A stretch of 64,000 nt of DNA, from NCBI RefSeq assembly GCF_900098925.1, contig NZ_LT622360.1, positions 876,576-940,575 of the forward strand, in the 5' to 3' direction. Of this stretch, positions 27,350 through 35,485 are shown in pieces. This DNA is from Bacillus massiliglaciei (GTDB taxonomy: Bacteria > Bacillota > Bacilli > Bacillales > DSM-1321). The position numbers and the translations under genes are program-made. The notes under the pieces are model-generated. The model saw only the letters and a list, made by a program, of their open reading frames with translations. It ran no database searches and was not told the origin of the DNA. The first letter of the stretch is position 1. Every line of letters starts with the position of its first letter.

Positions 27350-27660
27350 AAAGAAAGATTTCAATAATTTTGCAATCAGGGTAAAGACCATAATTTAATA
27401 TCCTATCCCGACTTAGATGTATAGCAATATTGCAATCACATCCAAGGTAATATAGTGGTTGAATAGGAATATTGTCTGCTAACCTCCGTCCCAATAAATG
27501 ACACCATAAATTCATCTGTCTCATCATGAGCTGCACAGCTCGGACTCCTCATAATGGCAATAAGAACTGTACCTTCTTCTTCCCAACGGTTTTCCAAAAA
27601 ATAACGACGTGTCCTGTTTGTATTGAATATGGCCTTTCCTTAAATATCAGCATATGTACC
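27350..27660 (-). pseudogene. Probable DUF1643-like gene remnant
   Basis: In one minus-strand frame the region gives RRYFLENRWEEEGTVLIAIM followed by RSPSCAAHDETDEFMVSF, similar in pattern to the DUF1643 motif (YRYFLxxxW ... MxNPSxA ... DxT). The frame ends at PWM and another frame continues to 27348. No full protein is possible. The family match is from memory of the motif and is moderate. Confidence 0.4.
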
Positions 27661-27959
27661 TGTTCAAAGTCCAATTGATTGCTATCAGCCAGTTGTTTAA
27701 ACCACAAATTCAAAAACCCCTTTTTAATTGGCTATGTTTTCGTTTGTTGTTGATTTTTAACCAAAAGAAAAACCACTCATAAAAGAGCGGTTTATTGAAG
27801 GAAAGATTCCTGTTAGCTGAATAATTGAATTAGATTAATTAATGTTTCAGAAAAAAGGATTCTTCTAAGTTTATTTTGAAACCTGCAAATACATCTTGTT
27901 TTACGTCTTTAACTGTTTGAATTAGATTTTGTAACTTAGTACCACTAATTGTTATTTTA

Positions 27960-28265
27960 TTAAAGGAAACATCTTACCGTAGGGTTTTTTACTATCTTTC
28001 TATTCCTATAATCATAAACGAAATAAAAATTATCCTGATATTGATTCAGTTTTTGTAATTCATTAGTTAGTAAGTAATATTGGTCAGTAAGTCCAGTTGA
28101 TAATTGAGACTCTTCTTCAGCTACCAATAACGACAGATTTTCTGGGGAAGAAATTGATATCGTAGTTATTGAGTTTTTTGATATTTTGGAGGTATATTCC
28201 ATTAATTCATTTAGCTGAGGATTCGATAACTCACCTTTATAGATTCCTATCAGGTATTGATTCAT
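27960..28265 (-). CDS. Hypothetical protein
   Basis: 101 residues with a good AAAGGAGTG ribosome site eight bases before the ATG. No signal, membrane segment or recognised domain. The sequence is acidic/polar with Ser/Thr and Leu-rich helices (SSPENLSLLVAEEESQL, YYLLTNELQKLNQYQ). It lies alone between decayed genes, upstream neighbour being the YdbC-like gene on the same strand 105 bp away. I cannot assign a function. Confidence 0.6.
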   Translation of the reverse strand: MNQYLIGIYKGELSNPQLNELMEYTSKISKNSITTISISSPENLSLLVAEEESQLSTGLTDQYYLLTNELQKLNQYQDNFYFVYDYRNRKIVKNPTVRCFL

Positions 28266-28369
28266 ATTTTACACACTCCTTTTATACTTACTAAGTAAAT
28301 ACGATATAAAATAGAAAATCCTTCTTCAACAAACCTGCCCCGTTAAAGTTCTATAAGCACTCTCTCTTT

Positions 28370-29014
28370 CTATATTAAAGGTACAACACGCCAGGAATTT
28401 TCAATTATGAATTGTTCCCCTATAATTCCTTCAAGATCCAATTCCGTCTTTGACTGACTTTTTAAAGCAGAAAAGGATGAAATTATATAATCCTTATGTG
28501 CTTCTTCACTTAACCACCCAGTGAGTACAAGGAAGCGTTTATCATCTTTAACAGAAGAACCAAACTCTCCACCAAGCATTTTTTCAGTCTTTTTCATTCC
28601 TGAATTCCAAACTTTACTTTGTGTTTCTATAAAATGAGAAGCCCTTCCCTCCTTTACAGTAGACAAAGCAGTTCGAATGAAATTACTTTCTCTTAAAATC
28701 GATACTATGTCTTTTTCTAATCCCTGAATATTAAAGACCTCTTCAAATAATTCAACATCAATTGATGTATATGTACTTGACTGATTAGAGTTTAAAATTA
28801 TACCGTCGTGAACATTATTCATAAAATAAGCATAAACGTCTTTATTTTCCCAGAAGGAAAATACACAAGCAGTAAATTCATTTTTTATACTCCATCCACC
28901 AGCTTGTCCTAAAAATCCGTTGATGACATTTACAGGTTGCCATTGTGCTTGTAATTTTGAGAATAAGTCTATTTGATCTTTCTTTACCTGACAAGAAATT
29001 CTTTTAATAATCAT
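28370..29014 (-). CDS. YdbC-family (DUF4937) protein, two ABM-like halves
   Basis: 214 residues. The first half (1-95) has the DUF4937/YdbC pattern: IIKRISCQVKKDQIDLF, GFLGQAGGWS, ACVFSFWENKDVYAYFM. The second half (about 105-214) again looks like an antibiotic-biosynthesis-monooxygenase type alpha-beta barrel repeat (ALSTVKEGRASHFIE ... FLVLTGWLSEEAHKDYI). Single YdbC proteins are about 110 residues, so this looks like an internal duplication forming both halves of a dimeric barrel. Function of the family is unknown. Confidence 0.65.
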   Translation of the reverse strand: MIIKRISCQVKKDQIDLFSKLQAQWQPVNVINGFLGQAGGWSIKNEFTACVFSFWENKDVYAYFMNNVHDGIILNSNQSSTYTSIDVELFEEVFNIQGLEKDIVSILRESNFIRTALSTVKEGRASHFIETQSKVWNSGMKKTEKMLGGEFGSSVKDDKRFLVLTGWLSEEAHKDYIISSFSALKSQSKTELDLEGIIGEQFIIENSWRVVPLI

Positions 29015-29075
29015 AATTAGCTTTCCCCTTTCATTTTTAATTTTACCATTATCTACTAATTATGTTCTACTTATG

Positions 29076-29157
29076 GAACTAACCTGCCTCTTTAATGACA
29101 TAAGAAAAAGGCTACGTCAGAAACCTTCCTTATTGAGGTAAAGCACCTGTTAGAATT
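29076..29157. repeat. Copy of a dispersed intergenic repeat (AACCTGCC ... CACCYGTTAG type)
   Basis: The stretch has AACTAACCTGCC at its left and GCACCTGTTAG at its right around AAGGCTACGTCAGAAACCTT. Similar pieces occur near 28331, 29681, 30229-30307 and 33307-33345. See findings. Confidence 0.55.
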
Positions 29158-29196
29158 AAAAAATTGCACCCTTTAAGGTTTCTGTTACTTATGGAT

Positions 29197-29652
29197 TTAT
29201 TTTTGGATAAGTTTTTCAAGTTGGCTTAAATATATCATTTTACTTGGTTCGGACGGGCTACCATCAGGCAATTTACACATCAATTCTAAAGCGTTTCCAT
29301 CTGGATCATCAAAATAAATCGATACATTCTGCTGATGCGGTCTAGCTATTGGTTCCAACGATTCCAATCCACTATGAGAACGAAGGGTGATCCCTTTTTC
29401 AGTGAGCCATATACTTGCTTTCTTAATGTCATCGAAATCCACTTCAAAAGCTAAACCTGGAAAACTGGCAGGTTCCCTATCCCTAGAAATATCTGTTTTC
29501 CAAAGACCTAGCCATGTTTTGTTTGGTATAATCTAAAGAAAGGCAATGTCTTCGTATTCGTAAGCCAATTGCAATCCAAGGTTTCTATAAAACTCAATCG
29601 AACGTTGTAAATCATGAACTGGCAGATGAACCTCATATAAGCCTTTTAGCAT
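29197..29652 (-). pseudogene. VOC-family (glyoxalase-like) protein with in-frame TAG at codon 40
   Basis: From the ATG at 29652 (GGGGAG upstream) the frame reads LKGLYEVHLPVHDLQRSIEF, a typical VOC start, reaches YEYEDIAFL, meets TAG (29533-29535) and continues in the same frame as IIPNKTWLGLWKTD to the natural stop at 29197, 151 codons in all. VOC metal ligands are present (His in YEVHLPVHD, Glu in GNALELM). The stop sits where VOC relatives usually have Trp, so TGG to TAG is likely. Only the last 81 residues could be made from an inner start. Confidence 0.85.
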
Positions 29653-29712
29653 ATTATCCAACTCCCCTAAACGTAAAGTAAAAGCACCCGTTAGTTTGCA
29701 AAAAGAAAGTGT

Positions 29713-30087
29713 TTATTCTTTAATCCACTCTAACAATTCGATACGGTTACCAAAGGGGTCAGAAATATAGAACCTTTTAGCTCCTGGAAGTTTATCATCT
29801 TCAATAACATCAATACCGTTTGTTACCAGATGCCTTTTTAATTCCTCTATATTTTCTATTTCAAAAGCAGGATGTGCCTTTTTGGCCGGATTAAATGATT
29901 CTTCGATTCCTATATGTATTTGATAATTTCCAAATTCAAATCAAACCCCGCCACGCTTCTTTAATTCTTCAGGTTTTTCAACTTCGTCAAAACCTAAAAT
30001 ATTCTTGATAAATTTTCTTGCAGTGTCCTCACTACCTTTAGGAGCAGCGAGCTGAATATGGTCAATTGCTTTAAAAATAAAGGGCAT
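29713..30087 (-). pseudogene. VOC-family protein with in-frame TGA at codon 49
   Basis: From the ATG at 30087 (GGAGAAGGATATAA upstream) the frame reads FKAIDHIQLAAPKGSEDTAR, then EELKKRGGV, TGA at 29941-29943, then FEFGNYQIHIGIEESFNP and the natural end DPFGNRIELLEWIKE, 124 codons in total. Relatives have RGGxWF at the stop, so TGG to TGA is likely. Metal-ligand His (IDHIQL), His (QIHIG) and Glu (RIELLEW) are intact. With the stop it should be inactive. Confidence 0.85.
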
Positions 30088-30825
30088 TTATATCCTTCTC
30101 CTCTGACTTCAAATTGATATCACTTTTGCTATTTCCAATTTTACGCCAATTGGAATGATAAGGAAATTTTAAAGTTATTATTTATAACCATAAGTCTTCC
30201 TTATGGTTGTAAATCTTTTGTTCTTAAATTAACCTGCCCTTTTAGTTCATTAAGCAAAAAGGCCACCAAATGGCAGCCCCGGTTCTCAACTAACGCACCC
30301 ATTAGTTTAAGTAGATTTCTTCACAAACTTTTTAGTAGTAAGTTAATACAGGAATGCTGTCACTTTAGTTGAAAATCAATTATCTATAGAATATAATCCT
30401 AGATTATTTGACTTCCATCAATGTGAGTACATTAATTTGTGAAATGGTTGATTAATAAGCAATTATAGATACCTGAAATGTTCTTGCTTTTATGACCTTC
30501 TACTACAAATGCGTCTGCTTTTCGTCAAAATCAACGGGTTATCATTGTTATTTCAATGATAACCCGTTAATTTAAGAATGTTAAGCAGCTTTTATAAAAG
30601 CTATTTACATGCTCTGTTCTTAAATAAGGAATTTTGATTTCTTACAGCTTCCTGTGCAATACAATTCCAGCCATCATGATTTTTCCCCGAAGGTCATGTA
30701 TCCTTAATTAAAAATTCGCTGGCAAGCATTACATAAATCTTATGTTTTGTGCCAACATTCCTATCCCATATTTTGCGTCCTTGTTATTCAAAATTATATA
30801 GGAATTCATCTTGGTTTTATTCAAT
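30088..30825. other. 738-bp stretch without genes
   Basis: Contains a dispersed-repeat copy at about 30229-30307 and a perfect inverted repeat AACGGGTTATCATTG / CAATGATAACCCGTT at 30533-30568 that could end adhB transcription, although it lies 260 bases past the stop and lacks a clear T run. Nothing else supported. Confidence 0.55.
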
Positions 30826-31962
30826 TTAAGGTTTTAGAATGACTTTAATACAATTATCGGTCCTTGTGTCAAAAACTTCGTATCCATGCTTTGCCTGGTT
30901 TAATGGAAGTACATGTGTAATTACATCACCAATATCAACTTTTCCTTCAGATATCAGATTATAAAGAAAAGACATATACGGAATAACTGGGGCCTGACCC
31001 GTTTTAATGTCAACATTTCTTTGGAAAATGTCTCCTAACGGAAAACCATTATAACGTCCCCCATAAACACCGGTAATTTGAATGGTCCCGGCTTTGCGTA
31101 CAGCCTGTGACGCAATGACTAGCCCGCCCATTGCACCGCCATGAAGCTTCATTCCAGATGCAAGATATTCAAGAGGCGTCATCTTGCCGCTCATACCCGA
31201 ACAATCAATAACAATATCTGCTCCACCATGTGTTAACTCTCTTAAATATTCGCCAACGTTTTCATGTTCTTCAAAATTTACAGTCTCCACTTTATTGGTC
31301 CGTTTCGCATGGTCAAGCCGGTATTTAAGGTGATCGACCGCAATAACACGCTCAGCACCTTTAAACCAGGCAAATTTTTGAGCAAGAAGACCTACTGGAC
31401 CACATCCTAAAACGATGACAGTATCACCAGCTTTGACACCAGAGTGATCTACACTCCAATAAGCTGTTGAGGCTGCATCTGCAAGTAACACTAACTTCTC
31501 ATCTTCTACTTCGCAATTCTCGGGTATTTTAAAGGGAGTAAAGTTCCCATATGGAACTCGCATATATTCAGCTTGTCCGCCAGCAAATCCACCGGTTGTT
31601 TCTGAATATCCAAAGAAACCGCCCATTTCACCATGAGGGTTTGAATTATCACATTGACTGGTTATGTCGTGGTTACAGTACCAGCAATGCCCGCAGCTTA
31701 CATTAAAGGGAATAATCACCCGATCCCCTTTTTTTAATTTTGTTACCTCCGGTCCTACTTCTTCGACTACCCCCATTGGTTCATGGCCAATTACATAATC
31801 AGTTGGCATATTGGGAATCATTTGATGAATCAAATGTAAATCTGAACCGCATATAGCAGAAGATGTTATTTTTACAATGATATCATCGCTATTTTTGATT
31901 TTTGGGTCTTTTACTTCTTTAACCTGGACATTTTTACTCCCCTGGTACGTGACAGCTTTCAT
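30826..31962 (-). CDS. adhB: Zinc-dependent alcohol dehydrogenase AdhB (formaldehyde dehydrogenase-like)
   Basis: 378 residues, medium-chain dehydrogenase. Catalytic zinc: Cys in AICGSDLH, GHEPMGVVEEVG; structural zinc Cys group SCGHCWYCNHDITSQC; NAD fold VIVLGCGPVGLLAQ followed by Asp in VIAVDHLKYR. The long insert NPHGEMGGFFGYSETTGG is usual for the glutathione-independent formaldehyde dehydrogenase group. Lies 16 bp after a CotF-like coat gene in the same operon, the same pairing as adhB with yra genes in B. subtilis, so it is probably a spore-associated enzyme. Substrate not known. Confidence 0.88.
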   Translation of the reverse strand: MKAVTYQGSKNVQVKEVKDPKIKNSDDIIVKITSSAICGSDLHLIHQMIPNMPTDYVIGHEPMGVVEEVGPEVTKLKKGDRVIIPFNVSCGHCWYCNHDITSQCDNSNPHGEMGGFFGYSETTGGFAGGQAEYMRVPYGNFTPFKIPENCEVEDEKLVLLADAASTAYWSVDHSGVKAGDTVIVLGCGPVGLLAQKFAWFKGAERVIAVDHLKYRLDHAKRTNKVETVNFEEHENVGEYLRELTHGGADIVIDCSGMSGKMTPLEYLASGMKLHGGAMGGLVIASQAVRKAGTIQITGVYGGRYNGFPLGDIFQRNVDIKTGQAPVIPYMSFLYNLISEGKVDIGDVITHVLPLNQAKHGYEVFDTRTDNCIKVILKP

Positions 31963-31978
31963 TTTTCTCTAACCTCCC

Positions 31979-32341
31979 TTATTTATTAGGCGTTGCGAAC
32001 ATTCCAAGTCTATCCGTATCATTCGGAAATAAGTTCATCCCGGCAATCATTAAAGCATTGTCGGCAGATTTAAGATCCAACTCAACTTGCTTGCCAACAT
32101 CGTGCGGATATAACCAGCCCTTGCTTATCATCAAGTCAGATATCTCTGTGTGTAAATCAATAGATTGTTCCATTTGCCTGTATAATGTCTCTCTTAACTC
32201 CAGGCTCGATGTTTCAGTTAACGCAATGGCATATGTATGAATGCCTGTTTTAACTGAAAGAAGAAACTCCAATGCAATGCCCGAATCTGCCATTTCTGGC
32301 ATATGTTCAGCCCCTTGGGGATCTAAATAATCCATTTCCAT
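31979..32341 (-). CDS. CotF-family spore coat protein (YraF/YraD-like)
   Basis: About 120 residues from the ATG at 32341, chosen because GAGGTG stands six bases upstream; the longer frame overlaps the previous gene. The CotF/Coat_F fold is seen in ADSGIALEFLLSVKTGIHTYA, ALTETSSLELRETL, QSIDLHTEISDLMISKGWLYPHD: a ferritin-like helix bundle common in spore coat proteins. Middle gene of the operon small CotF partner - CotF - adhB. Expected in the mother cell during sporulation by analogy. Confidence 0.85.
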   Translation of the reverse strand: MEMDYLDPQGAEHMPEMADSGIALEFLLSVKTGIHTYAIALTETSSLELRETLYRQMEQSIDLHTEISDLMISKGWLYPHDVGKQVELDLKSADNALMIAGMNLFPNDTDRLGMFATPNK

Positions 32342-32351
32342 TTTTTTCACC

Positions 32352-32567
32352 TCACTCAATATAATTGGTTTTTGCCCCTTTATAAAATTCTTTAAGTTCA
32401 TTAATGGCTGCAATTGACTGTTGAACATCTTTTTCCATCAGTGCTTTTAAATCATTATTGAAACAAAGGCCCTGCATAAGCTTTGATTTCAATAAGCCTA
32501 CAGTTTTCAGATTTAATATCTCATGTGTTTCCATTGTTTCATGATAGGCCAAGCTTTTCTTCTCCAT
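32352..32567 (-). CDS. Small CotF-associated coat-type protein (YraG/YraE-like)
   Basis: 71 residues (AYHETMETHEILNLKTVGLL, then SKLMQGLCFNNDLKALM). It matches the N-terminal helix pair of CotF-type proteins and resembles the plus-strand gene at 32712 (LHETLETLELIAFKTVCLTK), showing common origin. AGGAGGTGAAGTC upstream of the ATG. It starts the operon with the CotF-like gene and adhB. Confidence 0.8.
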   Translation of the reverse strand: MEKKSLAYHETMETHEILNLKTVGLLKSKLMQGLCFNNDLKALMEKDVQQSIAAINELKEFYKGAKTNYIE

Positions 32568-32711
32568 GACTTCACCTCCTAAAATTATAATCCCTTAAAT
32601 ATGTGAAAATTATTCAATGTAAAATTACTCGTTATGGAATATTTTAGGTGGAATGTAAACTACCTGTCTGAAGCAAGATAAGAGAAGTTCTTAAAGATTG
32701 GAGAGATACTT

Positions 32712-32924
32712 TTGACAAAATATTTAGGACTTCATGAAACACTGGAGACACTCGAGTTAATTGCATTTAAAACAGTATGTTTAACAAAAGCTGTAACTAT
32801 GAGCAAATTGCTTCCTGATGGAGATCTTAAAACGATTCTTTCTGGTGATTTAGAATCAGGAAGCCAAGGTCTGAAGCGACTTCAGACCTTTATTACAAAC
32901 CGGGAGGATACTCACAATGACTAA
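32712..32924 (+). CDS. Small CotF-associated coat-type protein (YraE-like), divergent copy
   Basis: 70 residues, TTG start with GGAGAG upstream. LHETLETLELIAFKTVCLTKAV parallels the small gene at 32567. Its stop overlaps the next ATG by 8 bp, so it pairs with the following CotF-like gene. Together the two pairs flank a 144-bp divergent promoter region. Confidence 0.78.
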   Translation: MTKYLGLHETLETLELIAFKTVCLTKAVTMSKLLPDGDLKTILSGDLESGSQGLKRLQTFITNREDTHND

Positions 32925-33216
32925 TCTTCTGCAAAATATGTCTGGAATGGGAGGATTAACTGAAAGGGCAATCGCCTCAGATTTTCTGATTTCATCTAAA
33001 TCTGCCGTCAGAAATCTCGCATTTGCTATTACGGAAACAGCTACTCCTGAACTGAAATCAGCTCTTCGCGAGCAATTGAGAAATGCAGTGGATACACATG
33101 CCAAGATTACAGATTTTATGACTGCCGATGGATATTATCATCCTAATCATTTAGGTGACCAAATAAATGTGAGACTGCAGGATGCACATATCGCTTTAAA
33201 CCTTAAAGATCAATAG
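32917..33216 (+). CDS. CotF-family spore coat protein (YraD-like)
   Basis: 99 residues, the length of B. subtilis YraD. TERAIASDFLISSKSAVRNL, AFAITETATPELKSALREQL, HAKITDFMTADGYYHPNHL follow the Coat_F pattern seen in the minus-strand gene at 32341. Overlaps the YraE-like gene. In B. subtilis the related genes and adhB lie in one direction; here they are split into two divergent units. Terminator follows. Confidence 0.82.
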   Translation: MTNLLQNMSGMGGLTERAIASDFLISSKSAVRNLAFAITETATPELKSALREQLRNAVDTHAKITDFMTADGYYHPNHLGDQINVRLQDAHIALNLKDQ

Positions 33217-33238
33217 GGGCAGTATAGTATGTTTTATG

Positions 33239-33275
33239 CAATAAAAAATCAGCTGTTTAATAGCAGCTGATTTTT
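33239..33275 (+). terminator. Terminator of the yraE/yraD-like pair
   Basis: AAAAATCAGCTG / CAGCTGATTTTT arms around TTTAATAG; U-rich tail on the plus strand. Confidence 0.85.
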
Positions 33276-33348
33276 CCTTTAATATATTACATAGGGTAGA
33301 TTTCCAACCTGCCCGTTAGCTGAAGAAGAAAAGCCGCCTGTCACTGTG

Positions 33349-33423
33349 TTACCCACCGTAATTTTGTATAAAATCCAAATTCCCTTTTCTGGAATTCTTT
33401 ATCAGCTGTTCTTCTTTATTCAT
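33349..33423 (-). CDS. 24-residue ORF with a strong ribosome site
   Basis: ATG at 33423 preceded by GGGAGG eight bases upstream; codes for NKEEQLIKNSRKGNLDFIQN plus three residues and a stop. The pattern LIKxxxKGNxxxF resembles the first residues of ECF sigma factors, so it may be a truncated remnant, or a small peptide gene. No way to choose from sequence. Confidence 0.35.
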   Translation of the reverse strand: MNKEEQLIKNSRKGNLDFIQNYGG

Positions 33424-33509
33424 GGCTTTTCCTCCCGTCCGGTGGCGCTGTAACATTTCTCATATCCCTTACCGGAACAATGCCTATTCTTCATATATCT
33501 ATTTGATTT

Positions 33510-34127
33510 CTATTTTACCTTAAGGGCCATCTTTAAATATTCTATCAGCATAATTGACTGCTCTTTTATCTTCAGGTCTTCTTTTGGAAGTATCGCGTGC
33601 CCCAGCGCCAGTCCGTCAATAAAGGTAATGATAGTCCTTGCTATGATTTCACTGTCATACGTATTGCTGAATTCTCCGCATTCTTGGCCAGCCTTAATAA
33701 TATCAGTATATAAGTATAAACCGCTGCGATACCTTTCTTTGCTGTAATCCCTTCTGCGCGGTTCGTTTCTCCCTGTGATGAAAAATTCTAAATTGCTTGG
33801 TGCCAGCGGATCCATCTCATTATTTGGCTGCCGATCTTGTCCAAATAGTTGTAAAAGAAGAAAATTCCAGTAAGTACTGTTTTTTTCTTCAAGCCATTCT
33901 TTTGTCTTATGTATTTCCTGTGTAAGGGTTTCTTCTAGAATCGCTTCATATAATTCTTCTTTATTGGAGAAATATTGATATAATCCCCCTCTGCTTACAT
34001 TCGCTTCGTCCATCACATGCTTCATGGTTGTCTGTACGTAGCCGTGTTTCTTAAATACAATGGCCGCCGCTTCTAAGATTTTAGCACGGCGCTGTTTTAT
34101 ATGTTCATTGCTGACTTTTGGAGACAA
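33510..34127 (-). CDS. TetR/AcrR-family repressor
   Basis: 205 residues. N-terminal HTH KILEAAAIVFKKHGYVQTTMKHVMDEANVSRGGLYQYFSNKEEL is standard TetR; the C-terminal ligand domain is YfiR/TetR_C-like (DIIKAGQECGEFSNTYDSEIIARTI). Its ATG lies inside the end of the MFS exporter gene (23-bp overlap), so the two are co-expressed. Two palindromes before the exporter are its likely operators, giving an autoregulated efflux unit. Confidence 0.9.
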   Translation of the reverse strand: MSPKVSNEHIKQRRAKILEAAAIVFKKHGYVQTTMKHVMDEANVSRGGLYQYFSNKEELYEAILEETLTQEIHKTKEWLEEKNSTYWNFLLLQLFGQDRQPNNEMDPLAPSNLEFFITGRNEPRRRDYSKERYRSGLYLYTDIIKAGQECGEFSNTYDSEIIARTIITFIDGLALGHAILPKEDLKIKEQSIMLIEYLKMALKVK

Positions 34128-35343
34128 TGCTCTGACTCCTTTCTATTTTATTTTTCATCAAAAAGCCAAGAACAGCTAGAAATAGTAAAAAAGAAGCGGT
34201 CATGATAAATGTCGGGACTGCTCCAAACACTGTTGCCAGCCATCCGCCCAGCAAAGGCCCGAAAATGGTTGCTGTCGTTGTTACGCTATTGATCAGACCA
34301 AATACTCTCCCAGTCATATGGACAGGAGTTTCTAATTGCACCGAAGCTTGAAAAGGGATCAATATCAAGCTTGCTGCACACCCTGCAAATAATCCCATTA
34401 GGGGGGCCCAAATAAGAGATCCATGTACATCAAAATAAGTCAATAATGCCATACCGCCGAAGCTGAACCCTATGATGAAAACACCAATAAGCATTAAAGC
34501 GAAAGCATTATAATTCGTTTTCTTAGTTAAAACAAATCCAGCTAAAAACATCCCTAAACCAGATGCTGTCACTATATAACCAAAAAGATTAGGAGATGTC
34601 AAAGTAAGCTCTCTTATTAAGACGATGATTTGAGAATCCGAAAGCTGTAAAATGAAAAGGCTGCAGCCTAAGAAAAATAAACCGGTAAGCAGATGGGATT
34701 TCGAGAAGATAAAAGTTAGCCCTTCTGCAAAGTCATTTTGAAAGGACGATGGATGGCTCTTTTTATGGCTGGCAGAAGTTTGAACACTTTTAGGCAAGAA
34801 AAGAAGCAAAAGAGCAGAAACAAAAAACGTGGCAGCATCGATGAAAAATACAGGATTTGTGCCAAATGTTGAAACGAGTATCCCGCTTAAAACCGGCCCG
34901 ATAATTTTTGTGCCTGCGTCAATCATGGATGTGAAGGAAGAAGCACCTTTCACATGTTCTTTGACGACTAATTCTTTTAGCATACCATTTTTCGCGGGAA
35001 TAAACAGTGCAGAGAAAAGTCCAATAAGGAAAAGATATAGATAGACTTCCTCTATCGACTCAGCTCCCGCTAACAAAAGAATGAGTGCTGAACGAATGAA
35101 GTCAGAAGTTATCATTATAACTTTTCTGCTTAAACGGTCTGAAAGGGCTCCTGCCATCGGGCCTAATAGTGCCATCGGGACAACAAGACACAGCATAATG
35201 AAAGATACCTCCATAGGTGAAGCATTCCATTTTAAACCCACAAGCGTCATAATCGCCACTAAACTCAGCCAGTCTCCCAAGCCGGAAATCATTTGTGCCA
35301 GCATTAGAAAGACAAATGATTTATTATTCAATAACTCCTTCAT
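34105..35343 (-). CDS. MFS efflux transporter (MefA/macrolide-exporter-like)
   Basis: 412 residues, 12 membrane helices. LSRKVIMITSDFIRSALILLLAG with the loop 2-3 motif GALSDRLSRK is typical of the major facilitator drug exporters; overall layout like MefA/YxaM/Bcr-type pumps. AAAGGAGGAGAA before the ATG. Transcribed with the TetR gene behind it and controlled by the paired palindromes at 35363-35422. Substrate unknown. Confidence 0.87.
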   Translation of the reverse strand: MKELLNNKSFVFLMLAQMISGLGDWLSLVAIMTLVGLKWNASPMEVSFIMLCLVVPMALLGPMAGALSDRLSRKVIMITSDFIRSALILLLAGAESIEEVYLYLFLIGLFSALFIPAKNGMLKELVVKEHVKGASSFTSMIDAGTKIIGPVLSGILVSTFGTNPVFFIDAATFFVSALLLLFLPKSVQTSASHKKSHPSSFQNDFAEGLTFIFSKSHLLTGLFFLGCSLFILQLSDSQIIVLIRELTLTSPNLFGYIVTASGLGMFLAGFVLTKKTNYNAFALMLIGVFIIGFSFGGMALLTYFDVHGSLIWAPLMGLFAGCAASLILIPFQASVQLETPVHMTGRVFGLINSVTTTATIFGPLLGGWLATVFGAVPTFIMTASFLLFLAVLGFLMKNKIERSQSIVSKSQQ

Positions 35344-35362
35344 GATTTTCTCCTCCTTTTTT

Positions 35363-35384
35363 AAAACGACATCAATGTCGTTTT
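35363..35384. promoter_or_regulatory. Probable TetR operator 1 of the MFS-tetR operon
   Basis: Palindrome AAAACGACAT CA ATGTCGTTTT between the promoter and ribosome site of the exporter gene. Shares ACGACAT-NN-ATGTCGT with operator 2. Confidence 0.8.
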
Positions 35385-35396
35385 ATATACACCTCA

Positions 35397-35422
35397 GTAT
35401 AACGACATTAATGTCGTTATAC
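35397..35422. promoter_or_regulatory. Probable TetR operator 2 of the MFS-tetR operon
   Basis: Perfect 26-bp palindrome with arms GTATAACGACAT and ATGTCGTTATAC around TA. It includes TATAAC and GTTATAC words that could be part of the promoter -10, so binding would block transcription. Confidence 0.82.
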
Positions 35423-35436
35423 TAGGTTTTCTTTTC

Positions 35437-35478
35437 AAGCATAAAAAACAGGCAGAGTTTTCACCCTGCCTGTTTTTA
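35437..35478 (-). terminator. Terminator of the DoxX gene
   Basis: AAAAACAGGCAG / CTGCCTGTTTTT arms, eight bases past the DoxX stop on the minus strand, with T-rich exit. Confidence 0.85.
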
Positions 35479-35485
35479 AGGAGTT

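Noticed and set aside
30533..30568. Exact inverted repeat as certain adhB terminator
   Set aside because: 260 bases past the stop and no clear T run, so only listed as an unclassified repeat.
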